Shown: one piece after another, positions 1 through 6,732 of the stretch
Numbering within the stretch: the stretch's first letter is position 1
Layout: the number at the start of each line of letters is the position of its first letter
Source: an uncultured Bulleidia sp.
Lineage (GTDB): Bacteria; Bacillota_I; Bacilli_A; Erysipelotrichales; Erysipelotrichaceae
Length of the DNA: 6,913 bases
Assembly (NCBI GenBank): GCA_934725105.1
Contig: CAKVBD010000055.1
Location: forward strand, 1-6,913
Direction of reading: 5' to 3'
Notes under the pieces: model-generated
Told to the model about the DNA's origin: nothing
The model's input: the letters and a program-made list of their open reading frames with translations, nothing else
The model's database searches: none
Translations under genes and position numbers: made by a program

Positions 1-1
1 T

Positions 2-48
2 AAAAGCTCCTTCCGAGTGAGATCATTATCCCACACAAAGGAGCTTTT
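2..48 (-). terminator. Bulged hairpin, likely terminator of the small secreted-protein gene
   Basis: Positions 2-12 and 38-48 form a perfect 11-bp inverted repeat (AAAAGCTCCTT / AAGGAGCTTTT). Inside it a second stem can form between 30-35 side and 16-21 side sequences (GTGGGA, loop TAATGA, TCTCAC when read on the minus strand). One inner pair is G-U in minus-strand RNA but would be an A-C mismatch in plus-strand RNA, which favours minus-strand transcription. The outer stem ends in UUUU, and the window stops right after it, so the full U tract cannot be seen. It lies 13 nt past the stop codon at 62. It could instead be the end of a mobile element or an intergenic repeat. Confidence 0.55.
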
Positions 49-61
49 CAATACCACGGTC

Positions 62-334
62 CTATTTGACGCTTACATTGTAACCATGTAATACATTATT
101 TAAATTATTTGCTCTCTCTGCTGAAAATCCATGTCCAGTTTTCTGAATATGAAATTTACGTTCAGAAAAATGTAATTTAGTTGCTTCAATAGCCCCAAAT
201 AAATAACCACCATACTCACCTATTGTATCGCTATTATCATCAGTCTCTGATACCCCTTCTTCCTCTGCATAAATAAAATAAGAGTTTGATAATAGAACAC
301 ATGCAACCAGTCCTATTTTTATTATCTGCTTCAT
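62..334 (-). CDS. Small secreted-type protein of unknown function, possibly truncated
   Basis: The 90-residue product starts with a typical export signal: MKQ and a Lys, a hydrophobic stretch at about residues 7-22, then Ala23 followed by an acidic run, so cleavage after Ala23 is likely. The mature part is short and has an acidic linker (residues 24-40) and a block with the pattern HFSERKF..KTGHGF.AERANNL (about 55-78). I do not recognise a function. From memory, and unchecked, the KTGHGFxAERANNL block resembles the N-terminal part of a much longer family of uncharacterised bacterial proteins; if so, this copy stops early and is a fragment. I chose the ATG at 334 because GGGGGA lies just upstream and the signal peptide begins there. 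An in-frame ATG at 352 gives 96 residues but has no ribosome binding site and adds a non-signal-like MFIGGN. The gene is separated from the MATE gene by a terminator and may have its own weak promoter. Confidence 0.6.
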   Translation of the reverse strand: MKQIIKIGLVACVLLSNSYFIYAEEEGVSETDDNSDTIGEYGGYLFGAIEATKLHFSERKFHIQKTGHGFSAERANNLNNVLHGYNVSVK

Positions 335-367
335 ATTTCCCCCAATAAACATTTATACAAAAAGTTT

Positions 368-395
368 AACATAAAGAATTACATTAGAATATCAA
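368..395 (-). promoter_or_regulatory. Candidate weak promoter for the small secreted-protein gene
   Basis: On the minus strand TTGATA (390-395) is followed after 16 bp by TATGTT (368-373), which matches 4 of 6 positions of the -10 consensus. It lies between the MATE terminator and the small gene, where a promoter would be needed. The region is very AT-rich, so chance matches are easy, and the call is weak. Confidence 0.3.
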
Positions 396-410
396 TTATT
401 ATTTCCACTT

Positions 411-435
411 AAAAACCAGTACACGTACTGGTTTT
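411..435 (-). terminator. Intrinsic terminator after the MATE gene
   Basis: A 10-bp stem (412-421 with 426-435) closes a CACG/CGTG tetraloop. It begins 6 nt after the MATE stop codon. In minus-strand RNA the stem ends in a run of five U (411-415). In plus-strand RNA the tail is U4-A-U6, so it could act in both directions, although no plus-strand gene is visible. Confidence 0.75.
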
Positions 436-440
436 ATTTT

Positions 441-1799
441 TTATTCCTGATTTTCTTTCATAAATCTTCGATAGCTGTAAACCCATACAACGCCTTCTAC
501 AACGCCTGTAATGACCCAACTGATTGGAAAGCATGCATATAATACTTCAAGTTTACGTACTGCAGAAAACGCAGTAAACAACCAGACTAAACGGACTCCA
601 CAAATCCCAACAAGCATTAATAATGTTGGTACAGAAGAATATCCCATTCCTCTAGAAGAGCCAATAAATGTATCCGCAATTCCCTGAATTGGCAATAACA
701 ATGTAACAAATGCCAGACGATACATTCCATAATGTACAACATCACTAGAATTTGTATATAGACGCAAGAATAAGTTTGAATCCAAATAAATGATTCCACT
801 AATCAATAAACCACTCGCAACAGTCAATATCATTGTAATCAACAATATCTTTTTAATCTGCTTATAGTTAGAAGAACCAACATTCGCTGCAGTAAACGTA
901 GCAGTTGCCTTATCAAAAGCATCCATACCAATATATACAAAATTTTCCAGATTTACTGCTGCGCTATTACCCGCAATTAAATTACTGCTGTTAAAAGAGT
1001 TGATACTTGATTGGATCACAACATTACTGAAAGAGAACACAAGACCCTGAATTCCTGCAGGAATACCAATGGACAGTATTTCTTTTGCTATTGGAAGATC
1101 CAGTTTGCAATACCTCCAGTTGAACTTCGTCGCATTCGTTTCATTCATCAATGTAATCATTACAAGTATTGCACTGACTGCCTGTGAAATCACAGTTGCG
1201 AAAGCAACACCAACAACACCAAGATGAAATACAATGACAAATAAAAGATTCAATACAACATTCAATGCACCCGCAATCATCAAAAAGTACAAAGGTCGTT
1301 TTGTATCTCCAGATGATCTTAAAATTGCAGTCGCAAAATTATAGACAAGCATGAATATAATACCCGTAAAGTAAATCTTCATATACATCGTACTATACTC
1401 TATTAAATCTTCAGGCGTAGACATCAGCTTTAACAACGGTCTAGAGAAAAAAAGACCAACACATGTCAAAAAGATACCTACCGCAATTGCAAGCCAGATT
1501 GACGTATGAGAAGCAATTCTTGTTTTCTCATCATCTTTTGCTCCAATGTATTTAGATACAACAATATTTGTACCAATCGTAATTCCATTAAACAAAGATA
1601 TTAATAAAAATATGACACTGCCCGTAGCACCAACTGCAGCCAAAGCTGTAGATCCAGAAAACTTTCCCACAACAATTGTATCTGCAGCGTTAAATACCAT
1701 CTGCAGACAATTTGTTAACATCAATGGTACAGAAAATGCAAATAAGTTTTTGATTAGATTTCCCTGTGTCAAATCAATATGATATGTATCCTTTTCCAT
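441..1799 (-). CDS. MATE-family multidrug/cation efflux transporter
   Basis: This 452-residue polytopic membrane protein has the usual MATE length and about 12 hydrophobic segments. MATE proteins export drugs, dyes or metabolites in exchange for Na+ or H+. Visible family marks are Pro25 and the first-helix motif QMVFNAADTIVVG with Asp40. That pair falls where the N-terminal-lobe proline and aspartate of DinF-type MATEs lie (position inference only). The pseudo-repeated loops RSSGDTKRP (161-169) and SSRGMGYSSVPT (381-392) mark the two six-helix halves, and TPEDLIEYS (128-136) is also typical. The start is fixed by AGGGGGAA four bases before the ATG. The gene sits 64 nt after potD, but a strong terminator intervenes. 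A TATGAT hexamer (1826-1831) could be its -10, without a convincing -35, so expression may come from a weak promoter or from read-through. The substrate cannot be predicted; the pot operon next door makes polyamine export an idea only. Confidence 0.92.
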   Translation of the reverse strand: MEKDTYHIDLTQGNLIKNLFAFSVPLMLTNCLQMVFNAADTIVVGKFSGSTALAAVGATGSVIFLLISLFNGITIGTNIVVSKYIGAKDDEKTRIASHTSIWLAIAVGIFLTCVGLFFSRPLLKLMSTPEDLIEYSTMYMKIYFTGIIFMLVYNFATAILRSSGDTKRPLYFLMIAGALNVVLNLLFVIVFHLGVVGVAFATVISQAVSAILVMITLMNETNATKFNWRYCKLDLPIAKEILSIGIPAGIQGLVFSFSNVVIQSSINSFNSSNLIAGNSAAVNLENFVYIGMDAFDKATATFTAANVGSSNYKQIKKILLITMILTVASGLLISGIIYLDSNLFLRLYTNSSDVVHYGMYRLAFVTLLLPIQGIADTFIGSSRGMGYSSVPTLLMLVGICGVRLVWLFTAFSAVRKLEVLYACFPISWVITGVVEGVVWVYSYRRFMKENQE

Positions 1800-1838
1800 A
1801 CGATTCCCCCTAATGCATTGCTACTATCATACTATAAG

Positions 1839-1859
1839 AAAAAAGGGATTGCTCCCTTT
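1839..1859 (-). terminator. Intrinsic terminator of the pot operon
   Basis: In minus-strand RNA, AAAGGGA and UCCCUUU form a 7-bp stem (1853-1859 with 1842-1848) closed by a GCAA tetraloop of the stable GNRA type, and the stem runs into six U residues (1839-1844). It starts 4 nt after the potD stop codon. This marks the 3' end of the five-gene operon and separates it from the MATE gene. Confidence 0.85.
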
Positions 1860-1863
1860 CTGC

Positions 1864-2970
1864 TTATTGAATCTTAACTTTATTCCACAAATCACTTAAC
1901 TGTTTTGTTAATTTTTCACTGTAGTGGAATGTTTCATCATTCTTGCCGTCTGTTCTTGGTGCATATGCCTTAATTTCATAATAGTCACCATCTTCACTCG
2001 CAAGATAATCTTCAACATCTTTTCTAACAGGTGTATAGCCAACATATTCACTGTTTGCTAACTGAATATCATAACTTGTCATAAAGTTAACGAATTCATT
2101 TGCCAATCCTGAACAAGATGCATTCTTAGGAATAACCATTCCATCAAGCCACTTGTTTGTACCCTGATCTGGTTCAATCCAGTCCATATCTGGGTTTTCG
2201 CTCAATACATATGCAGCGTCTCCAGAATACATAACCGCAATTGCCTTTTCACCGTTTACCATGCCGTCAATCACTTCATCTGTAACATATGCTGGTTCCA
2301 TTGTATCGTTCATTTCTCTTAGCCACTGATATGCATCTTGGATTTCATTTTCATCATCTGTATTCATAGAATAGCCAAGTGCTTTAAATGCAATCATGAA
2401 TCCATCACGCTGTGAATCATAGAAATAGATATCACCCTTATAGTTTGTATCCTTTAAGACTTCCCAGCCTTCTTTTTTGATTGTATCTGCATCAACAACC
2501 TCTTTGTTATACACAAGGCCAACTGTTCCCCAGAAATATGGCATAGAATATACACCATCTGGATCAAAGGATTCTCTCATTTGTACTACTGCAGGGTTGA
2601 GATCCTTTTCATTTGTCATCTGTTCCTTATTTAAAGGCTGCAGCATATCTTCAGAAATCATTCTTTCAATCATGTAGTCACTAGGAACGATGACATCATA
2701 AGAAGAACCACCTAATAATTTAGTATACATAATTTCATTTGATTCAAATGTATCATAGTTAACACGCGCATTATACTTTTTTTCGAATGTAGAAATAACA
2801 TCTTCCCCGATATATTCACCTGCGTTATAAACATTTAAGACATTACATCCAAACTGTTCTTTTGCATCGATGTTCTGTTCAGATTTAGCAGAGTCACCGC
2901 CACAGGCAGTCAATGCCAAGCAAGTAGAAGATGCTAATACGATTTTAGAGATTTTTTTCAATTGTTTCAT
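1864..2970 (-). CDS. potD: Spermidine/putrescine-binding lipoprotein PotD
   Basis: This is the extracellular solute-binding subunit of the polyamine importer; it would deliver spermidine or putrescine to PotBC. The 368-residue product starts with a lipoprotein signal: MKQLKK, a hydrophobic core, and lipobox LTAC with Cys23 as the lipidated residue. The PotD/PotF fold signatures follow in order: NAGEY (49-53), YDTFESNEIMYTKL (72-85), YDVIVPSDY (91-99), YFWGTVGLVYNKE (145-157), and KWLDGMVIPKNA (273-284). By comparison with remembered E. coli PotD, Glu52-Tyr53 match the Glu36-Tyr37 ligand pair and Trp274-x-Asp276 match Trp255-x-Asp257. The region of E. coli Asp168/Glu171 reads DSQRD here (185-189), so one acid appears replaced by Ser and Glu by Asp, which may shift the spermidine/putrescine preference. 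I chose ATG at 2970 over an in-frame GTG at 2989-2991, because the GTG reading would place the AAAGGAG site inside the gene. The start overlaps potC by 26 nt. Confidence 0.93.
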   Translation of the reverse strand: MKQLKKISKIVLASSTCLALTACGGDSAKSEQNIDAKEQFGCNVLNVYNAGEYIGEDVISTFEKKYNARVNYDTFESNEIMYTKLLGGSSYDVIVPSDYMIERMISEDMLQPLNKEQMTNEKDLNPAVVQMRESFDPDGVYSMPYFWGTVGLVYNKEVVDADTIKKEGWEVLKDTNYKGDIYFYDSQRDGFMIAFKALGYSMNTDDENEIQDAYQWLREMNDTMEPAYVTDEVIDGMVNGEKAIAVMYSGDAAYVLSENPDMDWIEPDQGTNKWLDGMVIPKNASCSGLANEFVNFMTSYDIQLANSEYVGYTPVRKDVEDYLASEDGDYYEIKAYAPRTDGKNDETFHYSEKLTKQLSDLWNKVKIQ

Positions 2971-3757
2971 GTTTCTTTTTTCTCCTTTCACGAATCATTG
3001 GAACAACATTTACAATAATCAATACAGCTGTTACAACATATACAATAATTGCACTCAATGCATTGATTGTAGGATTCACACGCTTTACGTTGGAATATAC
3101 GTAAATAGAAATATTAGATACCCCAGGTCCTGTGGTAAATAATGAAATAACGAAGTCATCAAATGACATAGAGAATGCAACCAAAGCACCAGCTACAATT
3201 CCACCTTTGATCTGTGGAATGATAACCTTAAACATTGCCTGTAATGGTGTGCATCCAAGGTCCATTGCTGCTTCTGCAATATTTGGATCCAATGTACGTA
3301 ATCTAGGCATCACAGACAAGATAACGTATGGAATACAGAAGGCAATATGTGCTAGAAGCATTGTTGTAAAGCCAGTCTTGATTCTAAGAGAAGAGAACAA
3401 CAACATAAATCCAATCGCTGTAACGATTTCCGGGTTTAACATTGGAAGGTTATTAACCTGTGTAACGATCTCTTTTACGATCTTCTTAGATTTTGACAAG
3501 CCGATTGCTGTAATTGTTCCAACAAACGTAGATACTACCGTAGCAATGACCGCAATCAGTACTGTATACCAGATTGCTTCCATAATAGAACGGTTGTTGA
3601 ACATAGCTTCATACCATTTTGTAGAAAAACCAGTAAATCTTGTTAAAGATTTTGAACGGTTAAATGAAAAGAATACAACATAAAAAATTGGTAAATAGAA
3701 GAAGGCTAAAACAACCCAAAGATAGAGTTTTGAAAAAATACCAGATTTCTTTTTCAT
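2945..3757 (-). CDS. potC: Polyamine ABC transporter permease PotC
   Basis: This is one of the two membrane subunits that form the polyamine channel. The 270-residue length is usual for PotC. It has six predicted membrane segments, roughly at 12-32, 64-87, 108-124, 131-150, 186-205 and 232-253. The cytoplasmic EAA loop that docks on the ATPase is clear: EAAMDLGCTPLQAMFKVIIP (162-181), with the invariant Gly168. The segment SMSFDDFVISLFTTGPG (196-212) is characteristic of the PotC/YdcV type. The C-terminus is highly basic (RERRKKKHETIEKN), consistent with a cytoplasmic tail. The ATG lies one base after the potB stop codon, and its ribosome binding site AAAGGAG is embedded in the last codons of potB. 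Its own 3' end overlaps the start of potD. These features point to translational coupling within one transcript. Confidence 0.95.
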   Translation of the reverse strand: MKKKSGIFSKLYLWVVLAFFYLPIFYVVFFSFNRSKSLTRFTGFSTKWYEAMFNNRSIMEAIWYTVLIAVIATVVSTFVGTITAIGLSKSKKIVKEIVTQVNNLPMLNPEIVTAIGFMLLFSSLRIKTGFTTMLLAHIAFCIPYVILSVMPRLRTLDPNIAEAAMDLGCTPLQAMFKVIIPQIKGGIVAGALVAFSMSFDDFVISLFTTGPGVSNISIYVYSNVKRVNPTINALSAIIVYVVTAVLIIVNVVPMIRERRKKKHETIEKNL

Positions 3758-3758
3758 G

Positions 3759-4538
3759 TTACTTCTCCTTTACATCTTTATCTAATTTTCTAGTGACATA
3801 CATAGAAATCAGAATGATCACTGCCATGATCAATGAAATTGCTGAACCAAAATTCCAGTCTCCTGTAGAAACGAAATAATCTTCAATCAGGTTACCAATC
3901 AATACATACTGTCCTCCACCAAGTAATTTTGGAATGAAGAAGGATGATACTGCCGGCAAGAATACAAGTGTAATACCTGAAACAACACCACTTAAAGAAA
4001 GAGGCAGTGTAACACGCAAGAATGTCTGTTTTTCATCTGCGCCTAAATCATGTGCAGCTGTAATCAAAGATGCATCGATCTTTGATAATGCTGTATAGAT
4101 CTGAAGGATCATGAATGGCAGGAAGTTATACACCATACCAATATAGACACTAATTTCACTCGGAACACCTAGTCTTCCTAAAATACCCTTCCATGCATAT
4201 GTTCTAACAAGCATATTGATCCACATAGGCAATGTAACAAGCAATACTGTCAAGCCCTGTGATTTTGGTTTTTGACGAGCCATGATATATGCCATTGGAT
4301 AACCAATCGCAATACATACGATTGTTGTTATCAAAGCCATCTTTAAAGATTTCCATAAAACACCTGGAAAGATGGGATCTGAAAAGAATCGTGCAAAGTT
4401 ATCAAATGTGAATGTTAATGTAAGCACGCTGTTTCCCTGTACAGTAAATGCATACAAAACAATCATCAGCATTGGAACAATGATCAATCCAATCATCCAT
4501 ACAATGTATGGATAAACAAGCTTTGAGAATGACTTCAT
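3759..4538 (-). CDS. potB: Polyamine ABC transporter permease PotB
   Basis: This is the partner channel subunit of PotC. The 259-residue protein has six predicted membrane segments, at about 9-31, 64-86, 97-114, 131-151, 183-203 and 232-250. An EAA-type loop is present as AAHDLGADEKQTFLRVTLP (161-179) with Gly166; the first residue of the classical Glu-Ala-Ala motif is Ala here, as often seen in this family. LPMWINMLVRTYAW (103-116) and the segment near FFIPKLLGGGQ (200-210) are typical of PotB/PotH. The start lies only 2 nt after the potA stop. Unlike the other genes of the operon, it lacks a good ribosome binding site: only GAGAAAG about 13-14 nt upstream. Translation is therefore probably coupled to termination on potA. 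Confidence 0.95.
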   Translation of the reverse strand: MKSFSKLVYPYIVWMIGLIIVPMLMIVLYAFTVQGNSVLTLTFTFDNFARFFSDPIFPGVLWKSLKMALITTIVCIAIGYPMAYIMARQKPKSQGLTVLLVTLPMWINMLVRTYAWKGILGRLGVPSEISVYIGMVYNFLPFMILQIYTALSKIDASLITAAHDLGADEKQTFLRVTLPLSLSGVVSGITLVFLPAVSSFFIPKLLGGGQYVLIGNLIEDYFVSTGDWNFGSAISLIMAVIILISMYVTRKLDKDVKEK

Positions 4539-4540
4539 TG

Positions 4541-6109
4541 TCAGTTCATCTTTCTCATGACGTGAATGTCTTCAGGGTTCCATTCAAGTCCAACTCTTTC
4601 ACCAACCTCGTGGTGGTCTGTTGTTTCAAGTTTCAATTCTCTACCTTGTGTGGAGAATGTAATTGGATAGTCACCTTCTGTGATATTTTCATCATCAAAG
4701 TCATATTTAACGTCCCAGATTTCTACCTGAGAATTATCTTCTGTTGACCATGCATATGCATCTGCCCAGCGAATCAAGTCTGTATCTAAAGCAACGGATT
4801 CCTTGATTTCATCTACAGATTTTGTAAAGTTGAATGCCTGGATAGATTCTTCATTTCCAGCATCTTCTACAGAAACAGGTTTTACAACATTGATCTTGAT
4901 TGTAATCTTTGTACCTGCTGCTGTTTCAAATGTACAGTCATATACACCTTCATCTTCTTTTAGGTCATAGTTAACATTTGGAATAGATACATCTTCTTCA
5001 TCATCATTCCATGCCTGTGCGTTTGCACGTGCAATGATTTCAGCATCAGTAATATCCTTAACGTCTTCTACGTCCATAGAGAAGCTAGTCGCAGACATTC
5101 TTTCATGTGCTTCTGCATTGACGACGTCATGTTCACCAGTAACATGCATCATAACTGTCTTAGAAGTACCGGAAGAAGTTTCCGCAATGATTTCATAGTG
5201 AACACCTTTGAACAATACAGACTTTACTTCACCATTCAATAAGCCTCTATTTCTAGGAACAATATCAATATCTTCAGGACGAATCACAATATCAACTGGT
5301 TCATTTTCCGCAAAGCCATAGTCTTCACATACATAATCAGCATCATCAAAGCTGACAAGACGATCCTTCTTCATTGTTCCATCAATGATATTGGAGTCAC
5401 CAATAAACTTTGCACAGTATTCATTGATTGGAGTGTTATACACTTCTAATGGAGAGCCAACCTGTTCAATCATGCCATCACGCATAATAACGATCTTGTC
5501 ACTCATTGTTAATGCTTCTTCCTGATCGTGTGTAACGAAAATAAATGTGATACCAACTTCTCTTTGAATTTCCTTCAATTCCAGCTGCATTTCTTTTCTT
5601 AGATTCTTGTCCAAAGCACTCAAAGATTCATCTAACAAAAGAACCTGTGGTTCATTGACAAGCGCTCTAGCAATCGCAACACGCTGCTGCTGACCACCAC
5701 TCATCGCATTAATATCTCTATGTTCAAATCCTTCCAGACCAACAAGAGAAATCATTCTCATAACCTTCTGATGAATAATATCCTTTGGCTGCTTCTTGAT
5801 TGCTAAGCCAAAAGCAATATTGTCATATACATCTAAATGAGGAAATAAAGCATAGTGCTGGAACACTGTATTAACGTCTCTTTTATATGCAGGAACAGTC
5901 GCAATATCTTCACCATCGAGGAAAACATTTCCTTCATCTGGTTCTAAGAATCCAGCAATAATACGAAGTAATGTTGTCTTGCCACATCCACTAGGACCCA
6001 ATAAAGTCACGAACTCATTTTCATTGATATCCAGGTTGATCCCCTTTAAAACAACTTGATTATCAAATCTTTTCACAATGTTTTTGATTTCAATTAGCTT
6101 TTTTGCCAT
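4541..6109 (-). CDS. potA: Polyamine import ATPase PotA with a duplicated-domain insertion
   Basis: This is the cytoplasmic ATP-hydrolysing subunit of the polyamine importer. The ABC core is complete: Walker A GPSGCGKTT (38-46), Q-loop near Gln84, signature MSGGQQQRVAIARAL (136-150), Walker B and D-loop VLLLDESLSALD (156-167), and switch histidine in FVTHDQEEALTMSD (191-204). DESLSALD, with Ser rather than Pro, also occurs in E. coli PotA as I remember it, so it is not a defect. A TOBE_2 domain begins near VDIVIRPEDIDIV (272-284). It is interrupted after about residue 334 by an acidic insertion of some 160 residues made of two tandem repeats, then resumes with HHEVGERVGLEWNPEDIHVM (499-518). 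The total of 522 residues compares with the usual 350-380. The insertion has no frameshift or stop, so it looks maintained. The start at 6109 has AAAGGAG eight bases upstream; the longer in-frame reading to 6166 would overlap the regulator gene and is rejected. The gene lies 22 nt after the regulator. Confidence 0.94.
   Translation of the reverse strand: MAKKLIEIKNIVKRFDNQVVLKGINLDINENEFVTLLGPSGCGKTTLLRIIAGFLEPDEGNVFLDGEDIATVPAYKRDVNTVFQHYALFPHLDVYDNIAFGLAIKKQPKDIIHQKVMRMISLVGLEGFEHRDINAMSGGQQQRVAIARALVNEPQVLLLDESLSALDKNLRKEMQLELKEIQREVGITFIFVTHDQEEALTMSDKIVIMRDGMIEQVGSPLEVYNTPINEYCAKFIGDSNIIDGTMKKDRLVSFDDADYVCEDYGFAENEPVDIVIRPEDIDIVPRNRGLLNGEVKSVLFKGVHYEIIAETSSGTSKTVMMHVTGEHDVVNAEAHERMSATSFSMDVEDVKDITDAEIIARANAQAWNDDEEDVSIPNVNYDLKEDEGVYDCTFETAAGTKITIKINVVKPVSVEDAGNEESIQAFNFTKSVDEIKESVALDTDLIRWADAYAWSTEDNSQVEIWDVKYDFDDENITEGDYPITFSTQGRELKLETTDHHEVGERVGLEWNPEDIHVMRKMN
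4625..4843 (-). repeat. Second copy of the protein-level tandem repeat inside PotA
   Basis: PotA residues 423-495. Matches to copy one include Ala425, Phe428, Val432, Lys436, Ile446, Ala449, Ala451, Ala453-Trp454, Val462, Ile464, Val467, Tyr469-Asp470, Gly479, Tyr481, Thr484-Phe485, Thr487 and Gly489. It is separated from copy one by a short acidic linker (410-422). The closing strand of the host TOBE domain follows immediately. Confidence 0.75.
4883..5098 (-). repeat. First copy of the protein-level tandem repeat inside PotA
   Basis: PotA residues 338-409. The spaced pattern is A..F...V..VK, then II..A.A.AW, V.I..V.YD, G.Y..TF.T..G and a final alternating beta-like strand (KITIKINVV). It aligns with the second copy at roughly 20 identical positions over about 72 residues. 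The two copies are too diverged to show as a DNA repeat by eye. Composition is strongly acidic (NDDEED at 368-373). Confidence 0.75.
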
Positions 6110-6131
6110 ATTTCTATCTCCTTTTCCCTTG

Positions 6132-6674
6132 TTAAAACTCTGGTGGTGTACTAACCCAAAGAACAACGGCTTTCTTATCAGTGTCGTTTTTCAAATAATG
6201 TGATTCATCTCCTCGAATATAGAAAGAATCACCTTTCCTCAACAGGTTTCCCTTTTTGTTGGAATCACGTACAAGCAACACTCTTCCACGCAATACATAT
6301 CCAAACTCTTCCCCTTCATGTGGTTCAATCAATTTACTTTCTGCATTTGCTTCCAGTTCAATCATGATTGGTTCCATTTCATTTTTCTGTGCGTTTGGAA
6401 TGATCCAGTGAATCGTACAGTTTTCTTGTTCATCTACAAATTCATCATCGGAAGTAAAGACGATCTGTTCATCATTTTCTACCGCAAAGAATCTTGATAA
6501 TGTCGTTCCCAATGCTTCCGCAATATCTTCTAGTGTCTGCAAAGAAGGTGATGTCAGATTGTTTTCCAGCTGCGAAAGAAATCCTTTCGTAAGTTCTGTT
6601 CTAGAGGCAAGTTCCTCTAGCGTAAGATCATTTTTATATCGCAATTGTCGGATTCGATGCCCTATGTCTATCAT
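6132..6674 (-). CDS. XRE-family transcriptional regulator with C-terminal cupin domain
   Basis: This 180-residue DNA-binding regulator is probably the local controller of the pot operon. Residues 4-63 form an XRE/Cro-type helix-turn-helix (IGHRIRQLR, LTLEELASRTELTKGFLSQLENN, SPSLQTLEDIAEALG). Residues 102-177 form a small cupin barrel, with the HEGEEFGYVLRG block (119-130) and GDSFYIRGDESHYLKN (148-163); His119, Glu122/123 and His159 are the likely ligand- or metal-facing residues. The architecture is that of PuuR-like and other XRE-cupin sensors, which often sit beside polyamine or amino-acid genes. That it senses a polyamine is inferred from its neighbours. The ATG at 6674 follows AAGGAGG with only 3-4 nt spacing, which is tight. 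An in-frame ATG at 6743 would start upstream of the -10 element and is rejected. As first gene of the operon behind two dyads, autoregulation is likely. Confidence 0.9.
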   Translation of the reverse strand: MIDIGHRIRQLRYKNDLTLEELASRTELTKGFLSQLENNLTSPSLQTLEDIAEALGTTLSRFFAVENDEQIVFTSDDEFVDEQENCTIHWIIPNAQKNEMEPIMIELEANAESKLIEPHEGEEFGYVLRGRVLLVRDSNKKGNLLRKGDSFYIRGDESHYLKNDTDKKAVVLWVSTPPEF

Positions 6675-6685
6675 ATCCCTCCTTC

Positions 6686-6702
6686 GTTTAGCAACACTAA
6701 AC
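6686..6702. promoter_or_regulatory. Candidate operator 1 (or leader hairpin) next to the regulator start
   Basis: GTTTAGCAACACTAAAC is a perfect 6-bp inverted repeat with a 5-bp centre. It lies downstream of the -10 element and one base before the GAAGGAGG ribosome binding site of the regulator gene. As DNA it could be an operator for the XRE protein. As RNA it would fold into a 6-bp hairpin abutting the ribosome binding site. A second dyad of the same GTTTA-N7-TAAAC form lies upstream at 6780-6796. Confidence 0.55.
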
Positions 6703-6732
6703 TTAAAATCAGTTTTTATAAAACCAAAAATT

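Noticed and set aside
3132..3683. A 183-codon open frame on the plus strand opposite potC
   Set aside because: It is antisense to a clear permease gene, shows no recognisable domain, and its openness follows from the codon use of potC.
5614..5645. Ser in place of the usual Pro in the PotA Walker B/D-loop region (DESLSALD)
   Set aside because: E. coli PotA, as I remember it, has the same DESLSALD sequence, so this is normal for PotA.
6110..6166. Upstream extension of PotA to an in-frame ATG at 6166
   Set aside because: The added 19 residues do not belong to the ABC family, would overlap the end of the regulator gene, and the ATG at 6109 has a well-placed AAAGGAG.
6712..6724. GTTTT-N3-AAAAC near-palindrome between the -10 element and operator 1
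   Set aside because: It does not share the spacing of the two GTTTA-N7-TAAAC dyads and is expected by chance in such AT-rich DNA.
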